Source: Aliagarivorans marinus DSM 23064
GTDB taxonomy: Bacteria > Pseudomonadota > Gammaproteobacteria > Enterobacterales > Celerinatantimonadaceae
Direction of reading: 5' to 3'
Assembly (NCBI RefSeq): GCF_000429485.1
Contig: NZ_KE386909.1
Coordinates: 73,271-137,270, forward strand
Length of the DNA: 64,000 nt
This document shows, in pieces, positions 9,008-17,107 of this stretch (positions are counted from its first letter, which is position 1; every line of letters begins with the position of its first letter). A model generated the notes under the pieces. It did no database searches. It was not told the DNA's origin and was given only the letters and a program-made list of their open reading frames with translations. The translations under genes were made by a program, and so were the position numbers.

Positions 9008-9580
9008 ATGGCCAGAGCGCAGTTTGACCGAGACCAAGTGATCGACAATGCCATGCAGTTGTTTTGGCAGCGCGGCTTTGCCGGGGGCTCAATGCAGCAG
9101 ATAGTTCAGGCAACCGGTCTCAAGCCCGGCAGTATCTACCTAGCCTTTGACAGCAAAGAGGGGCTCTATGCCGCGTGCTTAAAACGCTATGCCGAGCACA
9201 GCAAGCAGATGATCGATAGCCAGTTATCGGGTGCCCCCGATGTGCCATTGGCGCTCTGTCAGTTACTACTAAAGCTGGTGGATGAGTCGCGTTGCAGCGA
9301 CTACTTCAGCTGCTTTTTGGTGCGTAGCTGGCTAGAGCTGGAGGCAGATTCTGAGCTGCATCAATTGGCGGGACAGTTACTGAGCGAGATCGAGCAGCGC
9401 TATGTGGCTTACCTGACTCAGGCCTTCTCTGCTGAACAAGCCGCGGCCTATGCCAGTAGTTTGATGATGCATATCTTTGGCTTGCGGGTGTATGGCTTTC
9501 ATCAGCAGCGGGCGGCGGCAATGCGTCAGTCATTGGAGCTAGGCTTATCGTGGCTACCGTGGCAAAAACTGCACAACTAG
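9008..9580 (+). CDS. TetR family transcriptional regulator
   Basis: 190 aa. The N-terminal TetR helix-turn-helix is clear: AMQLFWQRGFAGGSMQQIVQATGLKPGSIYLAFDSKEGLY. The C-terminal half is all-helical, as in the AcuR/NemR-like branch, with CSDYFSCFLVRSW at the start of the ligand domain. The start is fixed by AGGAG five bases before this ATG; the open frame extends 27 codons upstream through AT-rich operator DNA, which is not coding. It is divergent from the peroxiredoxin-like gene with three candidate operators between them, so it probably represses itself and that gene. Cysteines at about 96 and 102 could serve as thiol sensors, by analogy only. Confidence 0.88.
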   Translation: MARAQFDRDQVIDNAMQLFWQRGFAGGSMQQIVQATGLKPGSIYLAFDSKEGLYAACLKRYAEHSKQMIDSQLSGAPDVPLALCQLLLKLVDESRCSDYFSCFLVRSWLELEADSELHQLAGQLLSEIEQRYVAYLTQAFSAEQAAAYASSLMMHIFGLRVYGFHQQRAAAMRQSLELGLSWLPWQKLHN

Positions 9581-9856
9581 CCAGTAGCGCACATCCAAAT
9601 ATGCGGTAACTTGCAGCCTACTCAGTATTAGATGCTTTGTCCTATCTGTACCCACATGCCACGTACTATCGGCAGTTTATGTCGCCAAACCCAGCGCAAA
9701 CCACTGCTTCTGCTAGCCCAAAGTAGCCTGTCAATCCAACGTAACAGTAAGGCGTAGTACATACTTACTCATCAGGCAAGCCTGTAAAGATAATGTCATA
9801 CATCTAATTCATCATATAAATCAGTTACTTTAGCCGTTTTCCAGGGAACCACGGAA

Positions 9857-11608
9857 ATGGAACACGATCTACACGAGTTAAAACGGATTTTAACTGAGCG
9901 GCTGTTCACCACCTTATTCCAGCCCATCATTGACTGTAAAAGTGGTCAATTACTGGGTTTGGAGGCCTTGGTGCGTGGCCCCGAGGGCAGCAGTTTATTC
10001 TCTCCAGAACGCATCTTCGCCACCGCCCAACAGTACGACCTACTATTTGCGGTTGAGCGCGCGGTCAGTGAACAGGCGATTGCTTGTTATGTACTGCTTG
10101 GCAAACCGGGGCGACTATTTCTCAACTTCTCGCCGGTGGTGCTAGGGGATAACTCAACCCTTGAATGGCTGGAGAATATGGTTGAGCGCTACCAGCTGCG
10201 CAGTGGCGACTTGGTGATGGAGCTCTCCGAAAGTTATGTGATTGGAGATATTCAGGCCCTGGCCAAGCAGCTTGAGCGTTGCCGCGAACATGGCTTCGTG
10301 TTTGCCATCGATGATTTGGGCGCGGGTTATTCGGGCTTGCGACTGTGGTCGGAGTTACACCCCGAGTATGTGAAAATCGACCGCCACTTCATCAAAGACA
10401 TCGACAAAGATCCGGTTAAGCATGAGTTTATGCGCGGCATCGTCGAGCTCTCCCAGCGTTTGGGCTGCGGCATTATCGCCGAGGGGGTGGAAACCCGCGC
10501 CGAGCTACAAACGGTCAATCAGTTGGGGATTAATCTTTGTCAGGGCTTCTATCTGGGGCGGCCCAGCACCAAGCCCAAGCTTAGCTGCGAGCTGGACGAC
10601 GACAAGCTAAGCGCGGTCACCGCGTTGCCGATCAAGTACAGCGAAACGGTGCAGGTGCTGTGTAGTTATGTGGAGCCGCTGCCGATCAACGTGACGCTGG
10701 CCAAGGTGTGGGACCGCTTTAAAAACCGCGAGCAGTACTCCTCCTTACCGGTGGTGCACAACGGGCGATTGATTGGCCTGATTCACCGCGCCTTGGTGCT
10801 GGAAATGCTATCTGGCCCCTATGGCCGTGCGCTGTATGCCAAGAAACGCGCCTCTGAGCTGGTCACCGATAATGCGATTGTAGTGGAGAAGATGGCCAGC
10901 CTTGGAGAGGTGTCGCAGATGGTGACCGACGAAGACGACATGTACGTGCGCCAGCACTTTGTGATTGTTGACCAAGGCCGTTATGTGGGCATGGGCAACA
11001 CCCGCGACTTGCTGCGGCGGATCACCGAGGTGCGCCTGATGCACGCCCGCCATGCCAACCCATTGACCCTGCTACCGGGCAATGTGCCGATCAACCAACA
11101 TATCCAGCAGCAGATTGACGTAGAGGCTGACTTCACCGTGGCCTACGTCGACATTAACCACTTTAAGCCCTACAACGATTTGTACGGCTACCAGCGCGGT
11201 GACGAGGTGATCCAGCTGGTGGGCAAGCTGCTGCGCCGCCACTGTGAATCGCGCGGGCACTTTGTCGGCCATGTCGGCGGCGATGACTTTGTCACGGTGT
11301 TTAACAGCGAGAGTGGCGAGGAGATCTGTCAGCAAATCTGTAAAGACTTCGTTCACTCCCAACGCGAGTTGTATAACGACAAAGACTACAACCACGGTAC
11401 GGTATCGGCACTGGACCGCAGCGGCGAGAAACGCGAGTTTCCGCTGGTCTCACTGTCGATTGGCTTGGTGCCTGCCCATCCGGCGCTGAAGCGGGTCGAT
11501 GACTACGCCTTGCAGCTCTCGGAAGCGAAGAAGCAGGCCAAGTCGGCAGGTCAAAGCAGTGTGGTGGTATACCGCCCTGAGCCAACGCGTTTGTGCGTAT
11601 CGGTTTGA
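9857..11608 (+). CDS. Cyclic di-GMP protein: EAL-CBS-CBS-GGDEF
   Basis: 583 aa, apparently cytoplasmic with no membrane segment. Residues 1-250 are an EAL phosphodiesterase domain with catalytic residues intact: LEALVRG (E36), LNFSP, ELSES, IDDLGAGYSGL, VKIDR and IAEGVET. Residues about 265-400 hold a CBS pair (SSLPVVHNGRLIGLI, then RQHFVIVDQGRYVGMGNTRDLL). The C-terminal GGDEF domain keeps DINHFKPYNDLYGY and a GGDDF active loop near 474, without an RxxD inhibitory site. Both activities are therefore possible, with the CBS pair probably sensing an adenine nucleotide. The gene is monocistronic, preceded by about 275 bases in which I see no other gene. Confidence 0.9.
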   Translation: MEHDLHELKRILTERLFTTLFQPIIDCKSGQLLGLEALVRGPEGSSLFSPERIFATAQQYDLLFAVERAVSEQAIACYVLLGKPGRLFLNFSPVVLGDNSTLEWLENMVERYQLRSGDLVMELSESYVIGDIQALAKQLERCREHGFVFAIDDLGAGYSGLRLWSELHPEYVKIDRHFIKDIDKDPVKHEFMRGIVELSQRLGCGIIAEGVETRAELQTVNQLGINLCQGFYLGRPSTKPKLSCELDDDKLSAVTALPIKYSETVQVLCSYVEPLPINVTLAKVWDRFKNREQYSSLPVVHNGRLIGLIHRALVLEMLSGPYGRALYAKKRASELVTDNAIVVEKMASLGEVSQMVTDEDDMYVRQHFVIVDQGRYVGMGNTRDLLRRITEVRLMHARHANPLTLLPGNVPINQHIQQQIDVEADFTVAYVDINHFKPYNDLYGYQRGDEVIQLVGKLLRRHCESRGHFVGHVGGDDFVTVFNSESGEEICQQICKDFVHSQRELYNDKDYNHGTVSALDRSGEKREFPLVSLSIGLVPAHPALKRVDDYALQLSEAKKQAKSAGQSSVVVYRPEPTRLCVSV

Positions 11609-11611
11609 AGC

Positions 11612-11730
11612 TTGTTGCATCCATCAGTTATACCCGAGCAACCTCAAGATGCAGGATTCAGAGGTGCTCAATGTCCATAGCGCGAGGCGAAAAGACGAAG
11701 GAATGACGACTCATTTCGAGTGTTTTCTAT
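11612..11730 (+). repeat. Possible dispersed intergenic repeat
   Basis: The stretch beginning TATACCCGAGCAACCTCAAG resembles, from memory, intergenic repeats found in many copies in marine gammaproteobacteria. Only one copy lies in the window, so repetition cannot be shown here. No coding potential is evident. Confidence 0.3.
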
Positions 11731-11770
11731 ACTATTGATTCTGCTATCACCACTTATCGAAGGAGGGTCG

Positions 11771-12151
11771 ATGCGAAACTGGATGTTGCTGTGCTTAACT
11801 AGCTTTCCGCTGCTGGCCGGACAGGTCACTATTGAAGACGTAGTGTTTACCCCGGGGGCTAGCCGCAGCTGGAACGTGGCGGTAACCTTGCGTCACCAAG
11901 ACAGTGGCTGGCAACACTATGCCGATCGCTGGCGAGTGGTGGATGCCCAAGGCACCGTACTCGGTGAGCGGATCCTGCATCACCCCCATGTGGAAGAGCA
12001 GCCCTTTACCCGCAGCCTGCGCGGCGTCACCATCCCCCGGCATCTGCGGGTGGTATATATAGAAGCCCACGATAAGCAGCATGGCTGGTCGGCCCAAAAG
12101 GTCTCGGTCGAGCTGGACCACAGCCAGCGTGTGGCAAAACGCCTTCCCTAA
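11771..12151 (+). CDS. Conserved periplasmic protein, function unknown
   Basis: 126 aa with a short signal peptide (MRNWMLLCLTSFPLLAG) behind a strong AAGGAGG site. The frame extends 17 codons further upstream, but the ribosome site decides for this ATG. The mature part is predicted beta-rich with the striking stretches GWQHYADRWRVVD, RILHHPHVEEQPFTRSL and YIEAHDKQHGW, which look strongly constrained. I recall similar short exported proteins in Vibrio and relatives but know no function. The His-rich HHPHVEEQ and EAHDKQH segments could bind a metal; that is a guess. Confidence 0.72.
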   Translation: MRNWMLLCLTSFPLLAGQVTIEDVVFTPGASRSWNVAVTLRHQDSGWQHYADRWRVVDAQGTVLGERILHHPHVEEQPFTRSLRGVTIPRHLRVVYIEAHDKQHGWSAQKVSVELDHSQRVAKRLP

Positions 12152-12198
12152 GCTGCCGTTCATGCTATGCTTGCGCCGCAATTTACCGGGAGACCAAC

Positions 12199-12438
12199 AT
12201 GGCCAGACTCATTCATTACCGTTTCAAAGGTCAGGAAAAAACCATCAGCTTTGCCAATGATCGCTTTCATGACCTGCATCAGGCTGTGGCGGCGGCTGAA
12301 GGAGTCGATTTGACCCAGTATCTGGCGATGGAACGGCAGGTAGAACAAACCACCCGTGGTGGGGCTGCACTTAGACAGTTTCGCGATGCGGAGTTTAAAC
12401 GGATGGGCTTTACCGATATCCGCTTTGAGAAGAAGTAA
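12199..12438 (+). CDS. Small DUF2960-like protein
   Basis: 79 aa, highly charged, cytoplasmic. It resembles the short DUF2960 proteins of Vibrio and Shewanella: MARxIxYxFKG start, the core FHDLHQAVAAAEGVDLTQYL, and an ending in FRDAEFKRMGFTDIRFEKK. Function is unknown. ACCGGGAG precedes the ATG. It lies 47 bases after the previous gene and may be cotranscribed with it; a GC-rich hairpin follows directly. Confidence 0.72.
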   Translation: MARLIHYRFKGQEKTISFANDRFHDLHQAVAAAEGVDLTQYLAMERQVEQTTRGGAALRQFRDAEFKRMGFTDIRFEKK

Positions 12439-12446
12439 TTAAGTTA

Positions 12447-12474
12447 GGGCGAACAAGCCTGTGCCTGTTCGCCC
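12447..12474 (+). terminator. Hairpin after the DUF2960-like gene
   Basis: GGGCGAACA pairs with TGTTCGCCC around a 10-base loop just after the stop codon. There is no strong U-run, so it may be a weak or Rho-assisted terminator. Confidence 0.5.
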
Positions 12475-12551
12475 CGATTACGCTGGCTGATCGTGCGTTC
12501 TGATAGCACACTCTTATAGATAGCTCTTATGTAGCTCTTATAAAGAGTTTT

Positions 12552-12899
12552 TTAGCTGGCTTCTTGGTCAGCCAAGGCCTTGCCCAAGGCAAAGGCTTCC
12601 ACCTCATCGCCTTTGAGCATCTCGTCGAAATCTACACCGACCATCACCCCATCTTCATCCAGATTCGGCAGCCACTCTTCAAAGAAATCATTGAGATCGA
12701 CCTTTTGCGCTGAGTACTCAGCCCAGTCTTCGGTGCACAAGGCTTTGGCGGCACTTTCGCTTGAGAATACCGGCAGTACGTCGGTGTCTTCAAAGTCGAT
12801 AGAGTCGATCACCAGATAGTCTTCGTCGCTGCTCAGCAACCAAAGCACGCCAGTCTCGATGACTTCAGCGGCAAAGGCTTCAAGGGTAGTTTGGCTCAT
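12552..12899 (-). CDS. DUF2750 family protein
   Basis: 115 aa, very acidic, cytoplasmic. It fits DUF2750: a GVLWLLSSDEDYLVIDSIDFEDTDVLPVFSS segment, then CTEDWAEYSAQKVDLNDFFEEWLPNLDEDGVMVGVDF. The family has no known biochemical role. The start is set by CAGGAG eight bases upstream; the open frame continues 22 codons further without such a site. It stands alone between convergent and co-directional neighbours and no regulatory element was recognised. Confidence 0.78.
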   Translation of the reverse strand: MSQTTLEAFAAEVIETGVLWLLSSDEDYLVIDSIDFEDTDVLPVFSSESAAKALCTEDWAEYSAQKVDLNDFFEEWLPNLDEDGVMVGVDFDEMLKGDEVEAFALGKALADQEAS

Positions 12900-13087
12900 A
12901 GTTAGCTCCTGATAAATTCGCGCCGATCCTTGCGCAGTAAGCGAGAGTTGGCAAGTGCTAATCACAGCTTAGTTGTTACAGCGCAAGCCGCAGCAGGGAA
13001 TCGATGAAGTTTTTAGGTAATACACAAGGCTTATCCCCGCCGAGTGGAAAGCGGGGCTAGATATGCGCTCTGTCTGCTAGCTATGGC

Positions 13088-13432
13088 TCAAGAGGCAACG
13101 CGTTGATGGTAGTGGTGGTAGCACAGTCCTGCGATAGCACCAGCCAAGGGTAGCAGCGCAGACATGTAAGTGGAGAGTATGTATAGCGAGCCGTGAGACT
13201 CTCCCAGGCCTTTGCTGAAGTTATCTGATGCCACATGAAACAGCGTTCCGGTGACCAGCACCCCAATGAGCCAGCAAGCAGACACCTTTGAGCACAGTAG
13301 GCCGATTAAGATGGCCCATGTTGCGGCATGCAGCCACAAGGTTTGCAGGCCAAGCTGCTGCTGAGGCTCAGCCCATGCCACGCCTGAGCTGAGTAAGGTA
13401 GCGGTGAACACACTGATAGCGGGATGTGTCAT
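13088..13432 (-). CDS. Small membrane protein, function unknown
   Basis: 114 aa with a signal-like hydrophobic start (ISVFTATLLSSGVAWA) and three further hydrophobic segments (LWLHAATWAILIGLLC, CWLIGVLVTGTLFHVAS, LYILSTYMSALLPLAGAIAGL). Its size and GTLFHVASDNFSKGLGESH loop recall small DUF423-like inner-membrane proteins, but I cannot assign it firmly. GGAGG precedes the chosen ATG four codons into the open frame. It is monocistronic, with about 160 bases on either side that show no gene. Confidence 0.6.
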   Translation of the reverse strand: MTHPAISVFTATLLSSGVAWAEPQQQLGLQTLWLHAATWAILIGLLCSKVSACWLIGVLVTGTLFHVASDNFSKGLGESHGSLYILSTYMSALLPLAGAIAGLCYHHYHQRVAS

Positions 13433-13596
13433 ATGCCCCTCCATTATCCAACGTCATGATTTACATTGGTTATTCACCTTTAATTATGTAGATAAACAGG
13501 ATTGGTAAAGGTGAGGGCCTTCGCAACTTAATGTTTAATCAATAAGATTGTGGCGAAAATTTGAACGGGGTGCGGTTTTTAGCGTGGCAATGGCAG

Positions 13597-14574
13597 CTAC
13601 GTCAGTTGCAGTTGGTCTGCATAGGCAAACAGCGCTGGGGCGCCGCCGGTGTGCCAAAACAGTACCCGGTGTTGCTGGTTCAGCCTGCCTTGGCGGATCA
13701 GATCGATAAGTCCTGCCATGGCGCGCCCGGTATAGACTGGGTCTAGCAGAATCCCTTCATAGCGCGCGCACAGCGAAATCGCCTCTCGTTCAGCATCGCC
13801 CACCACGCCATAGCCTTCGCCTAAGTAGTCATCCAACAGATGCAGATCGGCGCGCTTTATGGTGGTTGTCGTAGCGAGTAACTCTGAGGTCTGCTGAGTG
13901 AGTTGATAGATACGCTCATCAAAGGGCAGCTCACCGGGCTGCTTGTCGATATTGATGCCGAGCAGCTGGTAATCATGCCCGAGCTGAGCGCGGCCAACCA
14001 GCATACCGGCATGGGTGCCTGCCGAGCTGGAGGCGAACACGACATGGCTGGGCAGCGCTTCTGCCATCTGTTTATCCAGCTCATGGATGGCATCCACAAA
14101 GCCGAGTGCGCCTATCGGACTGGAGCCGCCATAGGGCACTAAGTAAGGGTTCAGGCCTTGGGATTTAAGCTGTGCCAGCAAGGCAGCGGCATCCTCGCCT
14201 TTGCGCTGCTCGCCACACCAGTGGACCGTCGCGCCAAACAGGTGATCGAGCAGCAGGTTGCCACTTATATCTTTTGGTGGCTCGCCGCCTAACAGCAGGT
14301 GACAAGGCAGTCCAAGCTGGGCGCAGGCGGCTGCCGTTTGACGACAGTGGTTCGACTGGGCTGCGCCGGCGGTGATGATGCAATCATGGCCCTTGGCTAG
14401 GGCATCCGAGAGCAAGTAGGCAAGTTTACGCACTTTGTTGCCACCCAAGGCTAGGCCAGTTAAGTCGTCACGCTTAATTAATAGCTGTGGGCCACCTAAG
14501 GCTTGGGATAGGCGCGGCAGTGTCATCACCGGCGTGGGTAGTTGCCCCAGTGGCAGACGTTGTGAGAGTGGCAT
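13597..14574 (-). CDS. dcyD: PLP-dependent D-cysteine desulfhydrase / ACC deaminase family enzyme
   Basis: 325 aa fold-type II PLP enzyme. The Schiff-base lysine is K47 in LGGNKVRKL, the usual ACC deaminase/D-cysteine desulfhydrase motif; TAGAAQSNHCRQTAA and SSSAGTHAGML supply the cofactor and phosphate-binding loops, and FWHTGGAPALFAY closes the protein. D-cysteine desulfhydrase yields pyruvate, sulfide and ammonia; ACC deaminase is the alternative, and sequence by eye does not separate them fully. It starts 24 bases after the GalT-like gene on the same strand and is probably cotranscribed with it, though no metabolic link between the two is obvious. Confidence 0.82.
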   Translation of the reverse strand: MPLSQRLPLGQLPTPVMTLPRLSQALGGPQLLIKRDDLTGLALGGNKVRKLAYLLSDALAKGHDCIITAGAAQSNHCRQTAAACAQLGLPCHLLLGGEPPKDISGNLLLDHLFGATVHWCGEQRKGEDAAALLAQLKSQGLNPYLVPYGGSSPIGALGFVDAIHELDKQMAEALPSHVVFASSSAGTHAGMLVGRAQLGHDYQLLGINIDKQPGELPFDERIYQLTQQTSELLATTTTIKRADLHLLDDYLGEGYGVVGDAEREAISLCARYEGILLDPVYTGRAMAGLIDLIRQGRLNQQHRVLFWHTGGAPALFAYADQLQLT

Positions 14575-14598
14575 TGCGGTTCCTTGTGCTAGCAGGCC

Positions 14599-15753
14599 CT
14601 AGCCTGAGTTGAGCTGTTGCGCTATCTGTGTGCGCAGTTCCTCGGCGCAGGCTTTCGGGTTGGCTTGGCAGACATACAGACCTATCTGTTCGAAGCCACC
14701 CATCAACTGGGTCTTGGCCAGAAACTCGATGTACAAGCCACAGCCGGGGCCGTTGTTGACCATAAAATTAAAGGCCGGGACCTTGCCCATTTGCTGCATC
14801 AGAGCGATCAGGCTGGCGCATACCGCCTGGATCGCCTTAACGACTTGCTGCTGTTGTTTGTCGCTAAGCTGGTGCAGATAGCGCACCTCGGTATCTTTAA
14901 CCAACAGTAACATATCGAAGGGGCGCTTCATAAAGTAGGGCACCACCAACAGCACCTCGCCGAAGTCCCAGACCTGCAACTCCTTGGGGTTCTCCTCCAA
15001 GATAAACTGGCTGAATGGTTTGTCGTTACGCTTGCGAAAGCGCAGGTTGTTAAAGAACTGCTGGGGCAGGATGTTGCTATAGCCAATCTGCTGGTGGCCA
15101 TGGGTAAGCGAAGCTCCCGCCGCAGCGCCATAGTTTTTAATGACTGACACATAGCCACTGACGCTCTGCTGGGCCATCTGAATCATCGAGCGCGACATAA
15201 ACTCACTGGGCTGATGTAGCAGGCTGTGCTCAATCGCAGCCAGGCGTTGGAAGCTAATCAACGCATCGCCAAACGGCATATTGTGCCAGTCGCGGGTATG
15301 GATAGAAGAGGTCCACTGCAGCAGATGGAAGCCATAGGAGCTGCGGCCACGGTGCTCGGGATCTTGATGTTCAAAGTAGTCCGCCGACTCGCAGGGCAGC
15401 TCATCGATGGGCAAAAAGATCGGATAGAGGTTTTTGTTAACGAAGGTGAAGCCTTCGCTGTGCTCGGCATAGTCGAGAATATCGCCAACGTGACCGTCGC
15501 AGATTGGGCAGGCGCAATCCACCAGATTATTGGGGTTAGGGCTGGCAGTGGTGTGTATCCGCTTCGCTCGGGCCGAGTTGTAGATGACTAAGGTGCCATT
15601 GCGTGGGTCTATCTGGCAGATCCCGTCTGGGGCAAACTGCTGCAGCTGAGGATCGTCGCTAATGTTTTGCAGCAAATCGGAAAAGGGGAGTTGGGTGAAG
15701 TCTTGGCTGAGTAGCCGAGACTGTATCTGGGCAAGGGTGAGCTGACGTTCCAT
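14599..15753 (-). CDS. GalT-like HIT-superfamily nucleotidyltransferase
   Basis: 384 aa. The N-terminal half carries a zinc-type CPIC (CACPICDGHVGDILDY), and the centre has GASLTHGHQQIGYSNIL. This corresponds to the HPHxQ catalytic triad of galactose-1-phosphate uridylyltransferase, with Gly in place of the middle Pro. The overall pattern (CPICD, NLYPIFLP, RDW, HGHQQ) fits the broader GalT/Ap4A phosphorylase branch rather than housekeeping GalT, and no galactose genes are near. It probably transfers or cleaves a nucleotide; the substrate is unknown. An ATG two codons upstream lies too close to GGAG, so this ATG is preferred. It precedes the PLP enzyme gene. Confidence 0.7.
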   Translation of the reverse strand: MERQLTLAQIQSRLLSQDFTQLPFSDLLQNISDDPQLQQFAPDGICQIDPRNGTLVIYNSARAKRIHTTASPNPNNLVDCACPICDGHVGDILDYAEHSEGFTFVNKNLYPIFLPIDELPCESADYFEHQDPEHRGRSSYGFHLLQWTSSIHTRDWHNMPFGDALISFQRLAAIEHSLLHQPSEFMSRSMIQMAQQSVSGYVSVIKNYGAAAGASLTHGHQQIGYSNILPQQFFNNLRFRKRNDKPFSQFILEENPKELQVWDFGEVLLVVPYFMKRPFDMLLLVKDTEVRYLHQLSDKQQQQVVKAIQAVCASLIALMQQMGKVPAFNFMVNNGPGCGLYIEFLAKTQLMGGFEQIGLYVCQANPKACAEELRTQIAQQLNSG

Positions 15754-15853
15754 GGGCATCTCCGCGCAGCAAGCTAATGGTGAGTATAGAAGAGACTAGT
15801 CACTTACTGAGACTGAATGGTTATCTCTTATTGAGTAGGCAAAAAGAGATTTT

Positions 15854-15869
15854 CTGAAACCGGTTTCAG
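15854..15869. promoter_or_regulatory. LacI-family-type operator palindrome
   Basis: CTGAAACCGGTTTCAG is a perfect 16-bp palindrome with the central CG of LacI/GalR-family operators (GAAACCGGTTTC type). It lies about 83 bases before the CBM6-like lipoprotein start and would suit sugar-responsive repression. No LacI-family gene lies in the window. Confidence 0.7.
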
Positions 15870-15951
15870 TTTTTGGGCGCAACCTCACTGTTTGAATAAT
15901 TTTTAAACATAAAATAAAACTCGAAATTCAGGCAAAAAGGAATGTAGCCAA

Positions 15952-16599
15952 ATGGAAAAACACGCCAACGTATATCAATACAGCCTCTTTGCAGGGCTGT
16001 GTGCCACTTTACTGGGCGCATGTGCGCAATATGACAAGCAAGAAACCGCGGAAGCCGCCGTTGAAGCCGGCCCGGCTGCAGTGTTCCCTGCGGAAACTGG
16101 CAAGTCGACCCCTTATCGTGGTGAAGCCTTTGTTATCCCCGGACGTATCGCTGCCGAAGACTACGATTTGGGTGGTCAAGGTGTGGGCTACAGTGATAAC
16201 GGCACTGAAAACCAAGGTTGGAAAGAGTGGAAGATTGATTACCGCACCGACGAAGCGGTAGGTATTGGTACTGCTCCCGGCGGCTTCGTTGTTGGCTGGA
16301 CTGAGCCCGGCGAATGGCTGAACTACAGCGTAAACATTCAGGAAGCGGGCTCCTATCAAGCCAAGTTCCATGTAGGCCACGGTGGCGGTACTGCTGGTAC
16401 CCTACGGGTATGGCTAGACCAAGAAGTGATTCTGGATAACGTTGAGATGGAGCCGACTTACGACTGGAGTGTGTACACCACTGTGGATGCAGGCTCGGTT
16501 GAGCTGCCAGCAGGCGAGTACACCATGAAGGTTGAGTTCCTAACCGGTGGCAGTGGCGGTTCGCCAGGTAACGTTCACTGGTTTGAGTTCCTTAAGTAA
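15952..16599 (+). CDS. Lipoprotein with CBM6-like carbohydrate-binding module
   Basis: 215 aa. A lipobox (LLGAC, Cys about 24) follows a hydrophobic segment, so the protein should be lipid-anchored. Residues about 60-215 form one CBM6-type beta-sandwich: PGRIAAEDYDLGGQGVGYSD, then VGWTEPGEWLNYSVNIQEAGSY, then VHWFEFLK. The paired aromatic residues (W, Y) are typical ligand contacts. No catalytic domain is present, so it likely captures a polysaccharide at the cell surface or in the periplasm for other enzymes. The upstream LacI-type palindrome suggests sugar control. AAAAGGAAT precedes the ATG and a terminator follows, so it is monocistronic. Confidence 0.8.
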   Translation: MEKHANVYQYSLFAGLCATLLGACAQYDKQETAEAAVEAGPAAVFPAETGKSTPYRGEAFVIPGRIAAEDYDLGGQGVGYSDNGTENQGWKEWKIDYRTDEAVGIGTAPGGFVVGWTEPGEWLNYSVNIQEAGSYQAKFHVGHGGGTAGTLRVWLDQEVILDNVEMEPTYDWSVYTTVDAGSVELPAGEYTMKVEFLTGGSGGSPGNVHWFEFLK

Positions 16600-16635
16600 C
16601 TCTCGCATTGCTTGCTAGCTCGAACAGAGAAGAGC

Positions 16636-16664
16636 AAAACGCCGCTAGAGATAGCGGCGTTTTG
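16636..16664 (+). terminator. Terminator of the CBM6-like lipoprotein gene
   Basis: AAAACGCCGCTA and TAGCGGCGTTTT pair around GAGA, 36 bases after the stop, ending in a short T-run. The 310 bases that follow show no convincing gene until the small ORF at 16975. Confidence 0.85.
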
Positions 16665-16974
16665 CCATATTTTATATCGCAATATTGGCTCATGTTCAGT
16701 GGTTCGAGCCGTCAGTGTGCTTATTAGGCAAAATCTTCATTTCATTGCTCGCCGTTACATGATACATATTATGGCTAATTCCCCGACGCCCTGCGTACTT
16801 GCTTCCAACCGCCTTTTACTCCCATTAGAAAAACTAATTTTACCCTGGGTTTTGCATAAGAAAATCTTGCTCATGGCCTTGCTGGCTGTTTAATATTGTT
16901 GTGCATCAGGTGCTTAGCACGAACGCTTGCGCATGATTGCCTATCATCAAGGATTAGAGTTAAGGAGTATCAAC

Positions 16975-17067
16975 ATGGATAGCCGTCAAGAAATGTCGCT
17001 GATTTGGGAAGAGTACTGCGAATCGGTAGAACAAGGCGAAGATGCCGTGCTGGAAAGCGCGGAGTAA
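16975..17067 (+). CDS. Small acidic ORF, 30 aa, unknown
   Basis: An ATG with an excellent TTAAGGAG site seven bases upstream opens a 30-residue acidic frame (start MDSRQEMSLIWEEY, end AVLESAE) ending in TAA. Six Glu occur within the last 19 residues. It is far below usual annotation cut-offs. The strong ribosome site, sensible composition and isolated position argue for a real small protein, but no homologue is recalled. It is convergent with the patatin gene, leaving about 40 bases between stops. Confidence 0.45.
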   Translation: MDSRQEMSLIWEEYCESVEQGEDAVLESAE

Positions 17068-17107
17068 AGCGCAAGGCCTTACTCCGGGCTGACTCTAACT
17101 TAACGAT

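Noticed and set aside
16612-16893. 93-codon frame after the CBM6-like gene
   Set aside because: It spans a terminator hairpin, has no ribosome site and is not protein-like.
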